In this document: piece by piece, positions 1-8,856 of the stretch
Position numbering within the stretch: position 1 is the first letter of the stretch
Layout of the letters: each line of letters opens with the position of its first letter
Source of the DNA: an uncultured Actinomycetes bacterium
GTDB taxonomy: Bacteria; Actinomycetota; Acidimicrobiia; Acidimicrobiales; RAAP-2
DNA: 64,000 nucleotides
Direction: 5' to 3'
Assembly (NCBI GenBank): GCA_903860915.1
Contig: CAIOSJ010000016.1
Span: 62,001 to 126,000, forward strand
Translations under genes and position numbers: made by a program
Notes under the pieces: generated by a model
Seen by the model: the letters and a program-made list of their open reading frames with translations, nothing else
Databases searched by the model: none
Told to the model about the DNA's origin: nothing

Positions 1-80
1 CGCAGCCCAGCCGGTAGGCCCTCGACGATAACGGTGAGGGTCGGACCGTGACTTTCACCGGCAGTTAGGAAGCGCAACAT
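1..80 (-). CDS. aroC: Chorismate synthase, N-terminal fragment cut by the left window edge
   Basis: Reading the minus strand from the ATG at 80 gives MLRFLTAGESHGPTLTVIVE and then GLPAGL up to the window edge. This is the conserved chorismate synthase N-terminus: the AGESHG segment contains the active-site histidine that helps turn 5-enolpyruvylshikimate-3-phosphate into chorismate. Only 26 codons are inside the window. It lies 40 nt downstream of the NfuA-like gene on the same strand. The motif match is strong although the fragment is short. Chorismate also feeds the menaquinone genes found a few kb away. Confidence 0.85.
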   Translation of the reverse strand, partial: MLRFLTAGESHGPTLTVIVEGLPAGL

Positions 81-120
81 GTCAACAGACTAGGTCCTAG
101 GCGTGGTCGCCTGGCACCGA

Positions 121-768
121 CTATTTCTCGTAAAAGGGATTTTCGCCTGACGCATGGTCGGTGACATCGACCACACCCACGAGCTCGGGAATCTCTTCTC
201 GTAAGGTCTTTTCGATACCCTGCGAGAGAGTCATGCGACTCATCGCGCAACCTTGGCAGCCACCCGAGAGCCGAACGAAGGCCACGTTCTTATCGTCATC
301 GAGAGCTACAAGGTCAGCGCGACCACCGTGTGAGGCGATCGAGGGATTAATCATTGACTCCAAGACGACAATTGCCTTCTTGGCCATTACGCTCGTCAAA
401 CCTTTCGCGAGCACCTCGGCGGGGACACCAGGGTTGGCCTCGGCGGGGCTTGGGGCGTTGGGATTGACCAGGACCAGACCGCCGCCTTCTTCACTTGAAA
501 ATTCCAATCGCGCATCACGGAGTCGCTCCACGCTTTCCATTGGCACCACCACCGTCACCCCGTCTTGTACCGTCACAACGTCGTCGGCCGTGGCGTCAGC
601 AGCGTCCGAGAAGTAGAGGTCGTAGGTGTAGGCGCCGGCCGCAATTCCCGTTACTTCAATCCAGAGGGCCAGAGTTTCCGACTGTGCTTCATTCAAGAGA
701 GCTTCACTCACAATTGAGAGAGATTCGGGTGTCAGGGTAATGATGTAGTTCGAGCCAACTGATGTCAT
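121..768 (-). CDS. NfuA-like Fe-S cluster carrier (A-type-like N-domain plus NifU C-terminal domain)
   Basis: A 215-aa protein. The C-terminal third matches the NifU-like domain and carries the CxxC pair (GGCQGC, about residues 171-174) that holds a bridging [4Fe-4S] cluster in the NfuA/Nfu family. The first 100 residues look like the degenerate A-type scaffold domain of NfuA, without its own cysteines. The expected role is passing Fe-S clusters to apo-enzymes in the cytoplasm. It is divergent from the cysteine-containing unknown at 821, with about 50 nt between the start codons. The family is clear. The exact subfamily is inferred from domain order. Confidence 0.85.
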   Translation of the reverse strand: MTSVGSNYIITLTPESLSIVSEALLNEAQSETLALWIEVTGIAAGAYTYDLYFSDAADATADDVVTVQDGVTVVVPMESVERLRDARLEFSSEEGGGLVLVNPNAPSPAEANPGVPAEVLAKGLTSVMAKKAIVVLESMINPSIASHGGRADLVALDDDKNVAFVRLSGGCQGCAMSRMTLSQGIEKTLREEIPELVGVVDVTDHASGENPFYEK

Positions 769-820
769 ATCCTCAGTCTAAAGGCACACACTCGCCCGTC
801 GCACCTACTAACTTCAGCCT

Positions 821-1561
821 GTGAACAAAATTCCCAGTGACGCCCACGAATGGGTGACCTTCGATGACGAGAAGCTCCTCCAGACCTACCGATTTGATGT
901 GACCTTTCTCGAGAGTAATTGGACCTGTATTTTTGGTCGCGGTTGCCAGGGGGTACTCACTGGACCCACCGAGGAGCTCGTTCAGGGTTGCTGCAGTTAT
1001 GGAGCCCACTTCTCGGACGAAAAAGACGTGCAACGCGTCATTAAGTCCGCGAAACGCCTCACGAGTGATCAGTGGCAGTTCAAAGACAAGGCGAAAAATG
1101 GTGTCACCAAGACCAATAAGAAGGGTGAGACAACGACTCGTCTAGTGAAAGATGCTTGCATTTTCCTTAATCGCCCCGATTTTCACCGTGGGCCGGGTTG
1201 CGCGCTGCACGTCTTGTCACTCGACACCGGCGAAAGTTACATTCCCTTAAAGCCGGAAGTCTGCTGGCAGCTACCCCTTCGCCGTGACGAATCAACCGAC
1301 GAGGCGGGGCGCGTTACGACCACCATTGGGCAGTGGAATCGGGAGCACTGGGGTGCGGGAGGCGAGGAATTTCACTGGTGGTGCACCCAATCTCGTGAAG
1401 CCTTTATCTCCAAAACACGCGTTTTTGACGGTATGAAGGAAGAGCTAATTGCGATGACCAGCTCCCGCGTCTACGACCGACTCGGTGCCTACCTCGCACA
1501 ACGCGCTGCGCAACCATCAAGCACGCGATTGGCGCACCCGATGGTGCGACGCAAGGCTTAG
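821..1561 (+). CDS. Conserved cysteine-containing protein of unknown function
   Basis: Starts at a GTG and encodes 246 aa. The N-terminal part has a cysteine cluster (GRGCQGV, then QGCCSYG, and later cysteines near KDACIF, GPGCAL and PEVCWQ). This spacing recalls zinc- or iron-chelating proteins such as the YkgJ/DUF3109 type, but I cannot prove that family from the sequence. There is no signal peptide or membrane segment, so it is probably cytoplasmic. It is divergent from the NfuA-like gene, which makes a link to Fe-S or metal handling attractive but only inferred. Its stop overlaps the stop of the 70-aa gene on the other strand by 4 nt. Confidence 0.75.
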   Translation: MNKIPSDAHEWVTFDDEKLLQTYRFDVTFLESNWTCIFGRGCQGVLTGPTEELVQGCCSYGAHFSDEKDVQRVIKSAKRLTSDQWQFKDKAKNGVTKTNKKGETTTRLVKDACIFLNRPDFHRGPGCALHVLSLDTGESYIPLKPEVCWQLPLRRDESTDEAGRVTTTIGQWNREHWGAGGEEFHWWCTQSREAFISKTRVFDGMKEELIAMTSSRVYDRLGAYLAQRAAQPSSTRLAHPMVRRKA

Positions 1562-1770
1562 CCTTCAGCGGCGAGAGGGTCATCCTCAGTGAAGGTGGGA
1601 CGCGGCAAGCTGCCCAAAATTTCGTCGTAGCGATCTTCTTCAGCGAGGCACCATTCGGCGTGAATGTCTTCGGGTTCAGCTCCGCACTCGACGCAGGTGG
1701 TGGCACGAGGGCCGGTGGCCCTCTTCAATTCCCGAGCCTCTACGAATCTGCGGTGGCGACCTTTTTTCAC
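1558..1770 (-). CDS. Small zinc-ribbon-like protein, unknown function
   Basis: A 70-aa reading frame starting at ATG (MKKGRHRRF). It contains CVECGAEPEDIHAEWC, a CxxC followed by a single cysteine and histidine, suggesting a small metal-binding fold. The basic N-terminus (KKGRHRRF, RELKR) could contact nucleic acid. The frame ends by a 4-nt overlap with the upstream convergent gene (TTAG), the same arrangement as five better-supported pairs here, which supports it being a gene. I do not recognise a named family. Confidence 0.6.
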   Translation of the reverse strand: MKKGRHRRFVEARELKRATGPRATTCVECGAEPEDIHAEWCLAEEDRYDEILGSLPRPTFTEDDPLAAEG

Positions 1771-1881
1771 GTCAACTCCTCACTGGTCACTGGCCGAAAC
1801 GGCGGCGACCACGACTTCTTCACAAAGCCGAGCCCCCATCTTACCAACTCGACTCGTCGCGAGGTCACCTACTATGCAAGT

Positions 1882-2106
1882 ATGCCCCTAGCCTTTGACC
1901 CCCAAGAGATGATCCTGCGTTTTCGCCACCGAGCCGACGCCGTGCAAAAAAGGGGGATGCCCCCAGTTGAAGGACCGGAACGCCAGCGCTATATCGAAGC
2001 TGCGAAACTCGATTTTCTCGATTATGCGATGTTGGGTGATGCCGTAGCGACCTTGGAAGGCGGCATCCTGCGCCTCGAGATTGACCTGCGACCTCGCGAG
2101 AACTAG
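1882..2106 (+). CDS. Small hypothetical protein (74 aa)
   Basis: The open frame extends further upstream, but the plausible coding part begins at ATG 1882 (MPLAFDPQEMILRFRH). It is a soluble, charged, helical-looking small protein with no cysteines and no membrane segment. The stop shares CTAG with the stop of the convergent lipoprotein gene (4-nt overlap). Base composition and the plausible amino-acid makeup support coding. The function is unknown and I do not recognise homologues. Confidence 0.55.
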   Translation: MPLAFDPQEMILRFRHRADAVQKRGMPPVEGPERQRYIEAAKLDFLDYAMLGDAVATLEGGILRLEIDLRPREN

Positions 2107-2534
2107 GGACTGCTCGCGACGCCCAGACGAATGGTCGCACTGAGCAGGTAGCCCACGCCATCGGCCAAACTGGCCGTCGCTTTCGCGCGCGCCGCAGTGG
2201 TCGAACCGGCCGAGTAACACTGATGAGCGCCGTCGCCCAGGCGCTGATAGCCGTGAGCCAGCAGTGACGTGGCCTGGGCGTCCGGTGAGGGCAGGGAGGC
2301 GTTGGCCGCCAACGCGTCCACCAGCAGAACTCCACAGAGCGTGTGTAGCTCTGCCGACGTGCTCGACACGCGGGCAAGGCCAGCCGCTGCGTTTCGGGCA
2401 TCGGTAACGAGGCGTGAATGACCCGATTGGTAGGAACTCTGCGACATCCACTGGCTCGTGGCCTGGGCCGCAGTCTGCTGACCACAGCCACTCAGTACCA
2501 GCCCGAGTGTGGCCACAATCACGATGCGCTTCAT
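2103..2534 (-). CDS. Predicted lipoprotein of unknown function
   Basis: 143 aa starting MKRIVIVATLGLVLSGCGQQ. A short basic N-region, a hydrophobic stretch and the lipobox LSGC (Cys17) predict a membrane-anchored lipoprotein exported and cleaved by LspA, which is encoded in this window. The mature part is alanine-, serine- and threonine-rich with two further cysteines that could form a disulfide. Its ATG overlaps the tyrS stop (ATGA), so it is probably translated from the tyrS transcript. There is no recognisable domain. Confidence 0.8.
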   Translation of the reverse strand: MKRIVIVATLGLVLSGCGQQTAAQATSQWMSQSSYQSGHSRLVTDARNAAAGLARVSSTSAELHTLCGVLLVDALAANASLPSPDAQATSLLAHGYQRLGDGAHQCYSAGSTTAARAKATASLADGVGYLLSATIRLGVASSP

Positions 2535-3814
2535 ACCACGACGAGTACGTGCAGGGAGCGACGTCCGCGGCGCACCACGATGTATCGTGCGTGCAGTAGT
2601 CGCTCCTCGCCCAGCGAATCGCTGGCTGACACGCGCAGGTTGTTGACGTAGACCCCACCTTGTTCCACAAAACGGCGAGCCTCACCCTTGGAACTGGCTA
2701 ATTCGCAGCGCACCAGGAGATCGACGGGGTCAATTCCTTCCCGCAATTCACTCAATGACACAGTCGAACTCGGTGCGTCGGCGACCACTTCGAGCAGAGT
2801 CTGCTCGTCGAGATGGGCGATACTCTCAGCAAACAGTGCCTCGCCCGCCCCCTCGGCCTTGTGAGCGGCCTCCCTGCCGTGCAGGAAACTCACCACCTCG
2901 TTAGCCAAAGTTCGCTGCGCCCGGCGTTCCTGCGGGGCCGCGAGGGTGGCTGCTTCAAGGGCTTCGATTTCCTCGCGCGCTAGAAAGGTGAAGAACTTGA
3001 GGAGCGACGGCGTCGTGGCGTCATCACTATTCAACAGAAACTGGTGCAGGGCGAAGGGCGAGGTCAAGGTGGCGTCGAGCCAGACGCGGTCGTTGCCACC
3101 CTCCGACTTTCCAAACTTTTGTCCGTCCGCCCGTAGCAGCAGTGGGGACGTCAACCCGGCGGCGTGCGAACCGGCCATCTTTCGGATCAAGTCGGTACCA
3201 ACAGTGATATTGCCCCACTGATCGGAACCACCAATCTGGACGGTACAACCGTGGTCCACGTGGAGACGATAAAAATCGTAGCCCTGCAGGAGCATGTACG
3301 AGAATTCAGTGAATGACAGGCCCACGTCAATACGGTCCAGCCGGGTTTTCACCGAGTCCTTGGCCACCATCTGATTGACCGTGACGTGTTTGCCGACGTC
3401 GCGAAGGAAGTCAGTCAATGGCAGAGTGGTTAGCCAGTCCGCGTTATTGGCGAGAATGGCTCTGGTCGGACCCGCTTCGGGGGAAAAATCGAGATAGCGA
3501 CTGAGCTGGGCTTCAATGCCCGCCAAATTCGCTTCCAGTTGCTCGCTCGACAGCAGTGGTCGTTCGCTGGCTTTAAACGACGGGTCGCCAATGAGTCCGG
3601 TCCCTCCACCAGCGAGCGCAATGGGACGATTTCCCGCCAACTGAAGGCGGCGAAGATTGCAGATCTGTAGCAGTGAGCCGAGGTGTAGCGAGGGCGCGGT
3701 CGGATCGAATCCGGCGTAGACGGTTATGCCACCTGCGTCAAAACGCTCGAGCAGGGTTTCATCAGTAATTTGATGAACCAGACCTCGAAATTCCCAGTCC
3801 TCGCGTAGCGTCAT
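2531..3814 (-). CDS. tyrS: Tyrosyl-tRNA synthetase
   Basis: 427 aa, the usual TyrRS length. It activates tyrosine with ATP and charges tRNA-Tyr in the cytoplasm. The class I signatures are visible: the HIGH-type motif PSLHLGS at 41-47, the tyrosine pocket region with QIGGSDQWGN near 193-202, and the KMSKS-type loop KFGKS at 233-237. The C-terminal 90 residues form an S4 RNA-binding domain (EARRFVEQGGVYVNN). The downstream lipoprotein gene overlaps by ATGA, and ccdA ends 28 nt upstream on the same strand. Confidence 0.97.
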   Translation of the reverse strand: MTLREDWEFRGLVHQITDETLLERFDAGGITVYAGFDPTAPSLHLGSLLQICNLRRLQLAGNRPIALAGGGTGLIGDPSFKASERPLLSSEQLEANLAGIEAQLSRYLDFSPEAGPTRAILANNADWLTTLPLTDFLRDVGKHVTVNQMVAKDSVKTRLDRIDVGLSFTEFSYMLLQGYDFYRLHVDHGCTVQIGGSDQWGNITVGTDLIRKMAGSHAAGLTSPLLLRADGQKFGKSEGGNDRVWLDATLTSPFALHQFLLNSDDATTPSLLKFFTFLAREEIEALEAATLAAPQERRAQRTLANEVVSFLHGREAAHKAEGAGEALFAESIAHLDEQTLLEVVADAPSSTVSLSELREGIDPVDLLVRCELASSKGEARRFVEQGGVYVNNLRVSASDSLGEERLLHARYIVVRRGRRSLHVLVVV

Positions 3815-3842
3815 GACCCCAGTCTAGGAGAGGTGCTTCGAA

Positions 3843-4580
3843 CTAGACGGGGAGGTTGGTCGTGGGCACGTTGGCCTGCAGCCAGAGAACGACGTGATGC
3901 CAGAATCCCGACATCTCGGCGAGGCCGATTACCATCAGAAAAATTCCGCCGAGTCGACCAATGACGCGGCTGTGCCGTCGCAACCAACTCGACGTCTCGC
4001 TGGCCCATTCGCCGGCCAGCGCCACGATAACGAAGGGTAGACCTAGGCCTAGACAGTAGGTAAAGGCGAGAATTGATCCTCGCCACGCCGTGGCTCCCGT
4101 GGAGGCGGACAGTCCTAAAATTGCCCCCAGGGTCGGCCCGACGCACGGCGTCCAACCTAAGGCGAAGAGGAAGCCCAGGACAAAGGCGCCAGTCACTGTG
4201 GCTCGTGGCAGAAAGTGACTGCGGCGTTCGCGTTGCATCAATTGCGATGGCCACCAACCGGCAAAAAATAATCCCATCCCCACCGTGACGCCACCGAAAA
4301 CAATTTCGAGGATTCTCTGGTGCGTCTGTAATAGGTGACCCAGACCACCAAAGGCCGCGCCGAAGGAGACAAAAACAACCGCGAAGCCAAGAACGAAGGC
4401 GAGGGATCCGAGCAGGGTACGGCCACGTGAATGGCGCCCCCCCGAGCCCACCGACCCACCTAAAAATGCTAGGTAGCCAGGCACCAGGGGCAGGACGCAA
4501 GGCGAGAGAAACGAGATGAAGCCCGCCGCCAAGGCCAGGGGTAGAGCAGCAAGCAGTGAGCTCGGAAGGATGTCGATCAC
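3843..4580 (-). CDS. ccdA: Cytochrome c biogenesis protein CcdA (thiol-disulfide transmembrane transporter)
   Basis: 245 aa with about six hydrophobic segments. The paired motifs SPCVLPLVPGY near the N-terminus and GWTPCVGPTLG in the middle are the redox-active cysteines of the CcdA/DsbD membrane domain, which carries electrons across the membrane to exported thiol proteins. The start is a GTG overlapping the menD stop (GTGA). Co-expression with menaquinone synthesis would fit respiratory-chain assembly. No dedicated thioredoxin-like partner is adjacent. Confidence 0.92.
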   Translation of the reverse strand: MIDILPSSLLAALPLALAAGFISFLSPCVLPLVPGYLAFLGGSVGSGGRHSRGRTLLGSLAFVLGFAVVFVSFGAAFGGLGHLLQTHQRILEIVFGGVTVGMGLFFAGWWPSQLMQRERRSHFLPRATVTGAFVLGFLFALGWTPCVGPTLGAILGLSASTGATAWRGSILAFTYCLGLGLPFVIVALAGEWASETSSWLRRHSRVIGRLGGIFLMVIGLAEMSGFWHHVVLWLQANVPTTNLPV

Positions 4581-6226
4581 GCGAAAGTCTCGAGTCGACT
4601 CACGATGCGCTCCACCAAGTGGGCGTGGCTCAGGACGTTGTCACGGGGCGAATGAACCCGGGCTACGACGACGCTGACGCCCTCGCGAGCAACCCCTTCT
4701 TCGATCGCCGTCGTCAATTCTGACTCGCTCGTAACGTCCACGGCGTGGTGGCCGAAGGAGCGCGCAATGGCGGCCAAATCGTGCGTATGACTGGTGGTAA
4801 AGAGGGCGTCGAAACTGGCGGGGTCGACTGATTCGCCTTGAGCGAGGAAGGAGAAAATACCACCACCTCGGTTGTCTGACACCACCAACACCGCGGTACC
4901 GCCGTGTTCGCCGACACCGTGCGTCAGGGCGCTGACGTCGTGCAAAAAGGTTACGTCGCCGACGAAACCAATGGCCGCCGCCGTGGCCCCGACGCCAAAG
5001 ACCGTCGACACGACACCGTCGATGCCGTTGACGCCGCGGTTGGAAAATGTTGCGACCTCGCGAGCGGGCGCCCACCACTCGCAGTCGCGAATAGGCATGG
5101 ACGAACCAATGACCAGTGGTACGCCGAGGTCGGTGCTGGCCTTCACGACGCGACGAGCCAGCAGAATTTCTGTAAAACGACCGCCGAGTTCCTCCGCTGC
5201 GATTTCCTCTCCCACGACCTCCGAGGCTCTCTGCACCAGCTCGCGGTAGTTCGGGTCGCCCCACCACTCATGCTCCTCTCGCGTCCACGACGTGCCCCAG
5301 CGCTGGGTTATGACTCGGTCGGGATCAGCAATCGGTCCACCGTCGGTAACGCCAATAACTGGCACGCCCCACTCGCGCAGCCGTTGGGCTACGAACTTGG
5401 ACGCGGGCAAACCACCGACGCGTAGAACGAGGTCCGGCTTAGCGAGCGCGGCGAAGGCGTCACTGCGCAGGAGCGGGTCGGCGAAGGGCGTCGAGCCCTG
5501 AGCGGTGGCGTCGCCGAAGACGACCCAGCCGTAGTGGTGGGCTGATTCGATCGAGCCCACCGGGGCGCCGGGTCCGAGGATCATGAGGACTTTCTTGCCA
5601 CGTAAATCCACGGGTGGCTCGAGGACGGGGTGTCGCTCAGCCGGCTCGAGGTCCGTGACCACTGCGGGCAGTGCTTCGGGTACGCCCACGAGGGGTTCTA
5701 CGAAGGCCGCGTTCAAGTGCACTGGTCCGGGCCAGATTGCGGTGGCGCTCGCCCACAGTGATTGCGCGAGGCCACGCCAGGTGACCCGAGATGCCAGTGA
5801 GGCGACGCCCGGATCGGCGAAGGCGCGGACCATGCCGCCGAAGAGGTGCCCCTGCTCGATAGTTTGCGCAGCGCCGACGCCGTGCAGTTCTGGCGGCCGG
5901 TCGGCCGTGATGACAATGAGCGGTACCGCCGCCTGATCGGCTTCGGCTACGGCTGCGTGTAGTTCAGCTGCGGCGGTGCCGCTGGTTACCAAAATCGCCA
6001 CCGGACGCTTACTCCGAAGCGCCACTCCGATAGCGAAAAAGGCCGCCGAACGCTCATCAATGCGAACGTGGCAGGTCATCTCGGTGCGGCCGTAAAAGGC
6101 CAGTGCGAGGGGGGTCGAGCGCGAGCCCGGGCAAATGATGACGTCACTGAGACCTTGGGCGATCCACTCGTCAACGAGAGTCGCAGCAAAAGTTGCCTGG
6201 ACGACGCTCGGGCTCGATACGCTCAT
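4577..6226 (-). CDS. menD: SEPHCHC synthase, menaquinone pathway
   Basis: 549 aa thiamine-diphosphate enzyme that joins isochorismate and 2-oxoglutarate. The N-terminal part has DVIICPGSRSTPLALAF and ERSAAFFAIG, typical of MenD. The C-terminal ThDP region carries GDVTFLHDVSAL followed by the NRGGGIFSFL segment. Length matches the family. Its ATG is only 5 nt from the ATG of the divergent menH. It is translationally coupled to ccdA downstream. Confidence 0.96.
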   Translation of the reverse strand: MSVSSPSVVQATFAATLVDEWIAQGLSDVIICPGSRSTPLALAFYGRTEMTCHVRIDERSAAFFAIGVALRSKRPVAILVTSGTAAAELHAAVAEADQAAVPLIVITADRPPELHGVGAAQTIEQGHLFGGMVRAFADPGVASLASRVTWRGLAQSLWASATAIWPGPVHLNAAFVEPLVGVPEALPAVVTDLEPAERHPVLEPPVDLRGKKVLMILGPGAPVGSIESAHHYGWVVFGDATAQGSTPFADPLLRSDAFAALAKPDLVLRVGGLPASKFVAQRLREWGVPVIGVTDGGPIADPDRVITQRWGTSWTREEHEWWGDPNYRELVQRASEVVGEEIAAEELGGRFTEILLARRVVKASTDLGVPLVIGSSMPIRDCEWWAPAREVATFSNRGVNGIDGVVSTVFGVGATAAAIGFVGDVTFLHDVSALTHGVGEHGGTAVLVVSDNRGGGIFSFLAQGESVDPASFDALFTTSHTHDLAAIARSFGHHAVDVTSESELTTAIEEGVAREGVSVVVARVHSPRDNVLSHAHLVERIVSRLETFA

Positions 6227-6231
6227 TTCTA

Positions 6232-7017
6232 ATGCCTTCCCTCACTCTTAAATACCACGGTACGGGCTCGCCGCTGCTGTGGCTACACGGATTCACGCAG
6301 ACCAGGCTTTCTTCGCACCGCTTCCTCTCCATTCTGGCAGGTGACCACGAGGTTGCCACGGTTGACCTGCCGGGTCACGGTGACGCCAGCGACACCACCG
6401 CGGACCTGCCCACCACCGCGGACCTGCTGGCCGAAGTGCTGGCCGGAAGGAAAATGGATGTCGTCGGCTATTCCTACGGTGGTCGCGTCGCCCTGCATTT
6501 GGCCTTAGCCCACCCCGAGCTCGTTCGCCGCCTCGTACTAGTGAGCACCACACCTGGTCTCGTAGAACCCGTCGAACGAGCGGAACGTGTCGCGCAGGAT
6601 GAAGCGCGAGCCCAACGCATAGAAGAGGTCGGTGCTGACGCTTTTATTGACGAATGGCTACGGCTGCCCCTTTTCGGTGGACTGGTTCTGGACGAGGTGG
6701 AGCGCCAGGCACGCCAACACCAGAGTGCCGCAGGTCTGGCCGGCAGCCTGCGACTTTCCGGCACCGGAACTCAGCACTACCTCGCTCAGCGGTCCAAGGA
6801 GATCACTTCACCCGTGTTGCTCTTGACCGGTGAGCGAGACGAAAAATTCACCACACTGGCCTCGACCTGGCAGAGTGACTTTGCCAACGCTCATCACCAC
6901 GTCATTACTGAGAGTTCGCACGCAGTCACCCTCGAGCAACCCGTACTAAGCGCTGATGCGGTCCTATCCTTTTTGGCCAGCAATGGCGCGAGCGCACCAC
7001 ACTCCAGACAGCACTAG
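6232..7017 (+). CDS. menH: Alpha/beta hydrolase, probable MenH (SHCHC synthase)
   Basis: 261 aa from the ATG at 6232 (MPSLTLKYHG). An in-frame TTG at 6193 is possible but would run into menD. The alpha/beta-hydrolase core shows the oxyanion region LLWLHGFTQ, the nucleophile elbow VVGYSYGGR with its serine, and a late histidine in ITESSHAVTLEQP. Position opposite menD and next to menA and menB argues for 2-succinyl-6-hydroxy-2,4-cyclohexadiene-1-carboxylate synthase. The family has many hydrolases, so the function rests partly on context. Its 3' end overlaps menA tail-to-tail by 54 nt. Confidence 0.85.
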   Translation: MPSLTLKYHGTGSPLLWLHGFTQTRLSSHRFLSILAGDHEVATVDLPGHGDASDTTADLPTTADLLAEVLAGRKMDVVGYSYGGRVALHLALAHPELVRRLVLVSTTPGLVEPVERAERVAQDEARAQRIEEVGADAFIDEWLRLPLFGGLVLDEVERQARQHQSAAGLAGSLRLSGTGTQHYLAQRSKEITSPVLLLTGERDEKFTTLASTWQSDFANAHHHVITESSHAVTLEQPVLSADAVLSFLASNGASAPHSRQH

Positions 7018-7926
7018 GGCCACGCCGCAGGTGATGACCAAGTTTTTTGATCCGGGCGAGTAATAGAACCAGTTACTCAACACGAGGCCCAGGCCCATCG
7101 CTAATTGGGCGCGGGCCGAAAACTGCAGCAACGGGAGCATCTCGCGACCACTTCGCGACGTGATCACAAACTTGCTAAGACCAACGAGGTAGATAGCAAT
7201 CGCGAGGAAACCAATGGGGCCCGCCCCCGCCACCGAACCCACCGAGACTCCCGCGCCGCAGAGCGCGTAGAGCCACGAGGACTGTCGTCGGCCGAGCCGA
7301 GCCGCCAGGGTCTTCTTACCCGCCGCCTGATCTCCGGCGATGTCACGAATGTTGTTCGCTTCCAGGAGCGCACAGGCCATCGAACCCGTCGCCACAGCCA
7401 ACCACCACACCTGCGCCGACCAGTGGCGGTGTTGTGCGAAGGCCGATCCCACCGTAGCCACAAAGCCGAAATAGAGCATCACGAAGAGTTCGCCAAAACC
7501 AAAATAACCGTAGGGCTTGGGGCCGCCGGTGTAGAACCAACCAGCCGCTATCGCACTCGCCCCGATCGGCACAAACCACCACGAGGTACGAGATGCCAAT
7601 GCCAGACCGAGGACGGCGGCGAGCAGAAAACACGCGAAGGCGGCGTTACGCACTGAGCGTGCTGCGACCAGTCGGGATGCGGTTAATCGGAAGGGGCCCA
7701 CACGAATTTCGTCCGTCCCCCGTACACCGTCGGAGTAGTCATTGGCGTAATTCGTTCCAATTTGCAAACTGAGCGCCACCAGCGCGGCTAGGGCCGTGTT
7801 AACCCAGTTGAGGCCCAGCGGTCGAGCCGAACTGGCTCCCACCGCAACCGGGACAATCGCCGCGGGCAAGGTTCGAGTCCGTGCAGCCAAAATCCAGCGA
7901 CGCCAGGGGGTGGGTGTATCGGTCAC
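6964..7926 (-). CDS. menA: 1,4-dihydroxy-2-naphthoate polyprenyltransferase
   Basis: 320-aa integral membrane protein of the UbiA superfamily that attaches the isoprenoid tail to DHNA. The first Asp-rich motif is [14 protein letters not shown] and the second is [18 protein letters not shown], both Mg/prenyl-diphosphate sites; about eight hydrophobic segments follow the usual pattern. The start is a GTG overlapping the menB stop (GTGA), so menB-menA are co-translated. The 3' end overlaps the convergent menH by 54 nt. Confidence 0.95.
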   Translation of the reverse strand: MTDTPTPWRRWILAARTRTLPAAIVPVAVGASSARPLGLNWVNTALAALVALSLQIGTNYANDYSDGVRGTDEIRVGPFRLTASRLVAARSVRNAAFACFLLAAVLGLALASRTSWWFVPIGASAIAAGWFYTGGPKPYGYFGFGELFVMLYFGFVATVGSAFAQHRHWSAQVWWLAVATGSMACALLEANNIRDIAGDQAAGKKTLAARLGRRQSSWLYALCGAGVSVGSVAGAGPIGFLAIAIYLVGLSKFVITSRSGREMLPLLQFSARAQLAMGLGLVLSNWFYYSPGSKNLVITCGVALVLSGVWCARAIAGQKG

Positions 7927-8816
7927 GGGCGCTTAGGGAACTTCGAGAAGTCGGGCTCGCGGTGCTCCACGAAGGCGTTGCGGCCCTCCTGACCCTCTTC
8001 GGACATGTAGAACAGCATGGTCGCGTCTCCCGCGAGTTGCTGGACGCCAGCGAGTCCGTCTTCCGCGGCGTTAAATCCGGCCTTCAACATGCGCAGAGCC
8101 AAGGGTGAGAGGGTCAGCATCTGTCGACACCACGCCACCGACTCGCGTTCGAGGTCCTCAAGCGGGACCACCGTGTTGACGAGCCCCCAGTCGAGGGCCT
8201 GAGCCGCGTCGTACTGGCGGCAGAGAAACCACACTTCCTTCGCACGCTTGATACCAATGGCGCGTGCGAGTAGTGACGATCCGTATCCCCCGTCGAAGGA
8301 ACCAACCTTCGGGCCGGTCTGCCCGAAACGGGCATTGTCGGCAGCTATCGATAGGTCGCACACCAGGTGCAATATGTGCCCACCGCCAATGGCGTAGCCG
8401 GCGATAGAGGCAATCACGGGCTTGGGTAGGCGGCGGATCTGTACCTGTAAATCGAGAACGTTTAGCCGGCCGATTCCCTGCTGAGCCACCTCGTCGTCGC
8501 CGATGTAGCCGTCGGCACCACGAATTTTCTGGTCGCCACCCGAGCAGAATGCGTCAGCACCGGCTCCCGTGAAAATGACAGCTCCGACTGACGTATCGTC
8601 ACGGGCCATCTCGAACGCCCGGCTGAGTTCAAAAAGTGTTTGGGGACGGAATGCATTGCGGCGCTCGGGTCGGTTGATGGTTATTTTGGAGATGCCCTCA
8701 GCAACGTCGTACCAGATGTCAACGAAGTCGCCCTTGCGCTGCCACTGGGGCAGCGCGAGTGTTCGAAACTTCGCGACGGGATCGACGGGGGAACCGGAAA
8801 TTACTGTTGTGTCCAT
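7923..8816 (-). CDS. menB: 1,4-dihydroxy-2-naphthoyl-CoA synthase
   Basis: 297 aa crotonase-fold enzyme that closes the naphthoate ring from O-succinylbenzoyl-CoA. Typical MenB segments are present: [27 protein letters not shown] (oxyanion-hole region), and [19 protein letters not shown], with [14 protein letters not shown] behind it. Length and C-terminus ([11 protein letters not shown]) match the family. It is transcribed first in the menB-menA pair. Confidence 0.97.
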   Translation of the reverse strand: MDTTVISGSPVDPVAKFRTLALPQWQRKGDFVDIWYDVAEGISKITINRPERRNAFRPQTLFELSRAFEMARDDTSVGAVIFTGAGADAFCSGGDQKIRGADGYIGDDEVAQQGIGRLNVLDLQVQIRRLPKPVIASIAGYAIGGGHILHLVCDLSIAADNARFGQTGPKVGSFDGGYGSSLLARAIGIKRAKEVWFLCRQYDAAQALDWGLVNTVVPLEDLERESVAWCRQMLTLSPLALRMLKAGFNAAEDGLAGVQQLAGDATMLFYMSEEGQEGRNAFVEHREPDFSKFPKRP

Positions 8817-8856
8817 GCCGCCACGCTACCTGCGTCGACCTCAACTCGGTTACCTC

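Noticed and set aside
1865..2685. Long minus-strand frames of 208 and 265 codons overlapping the lipoprotein and tyrS end
   Set aside because: They are out-of-phase shadows of tyrS and the lipoprotein gene, rich in arginine, cysteine and histidine and lacking any family match.
3811..4500. A 229-codon minus-strand frame in another phase within ccdA
   Set aside because: Same strand as ccdA but shifted; ccdA has clear paired cysteine motifs and membrane segments while this frame has none.
7865..7890. GGTTCGAGTCC resembling a tRNA T-arm
   Set aside because: It lies in the coding sequence of menA (ARTRTLP), with no acceptor, D or anticodon stems around it.
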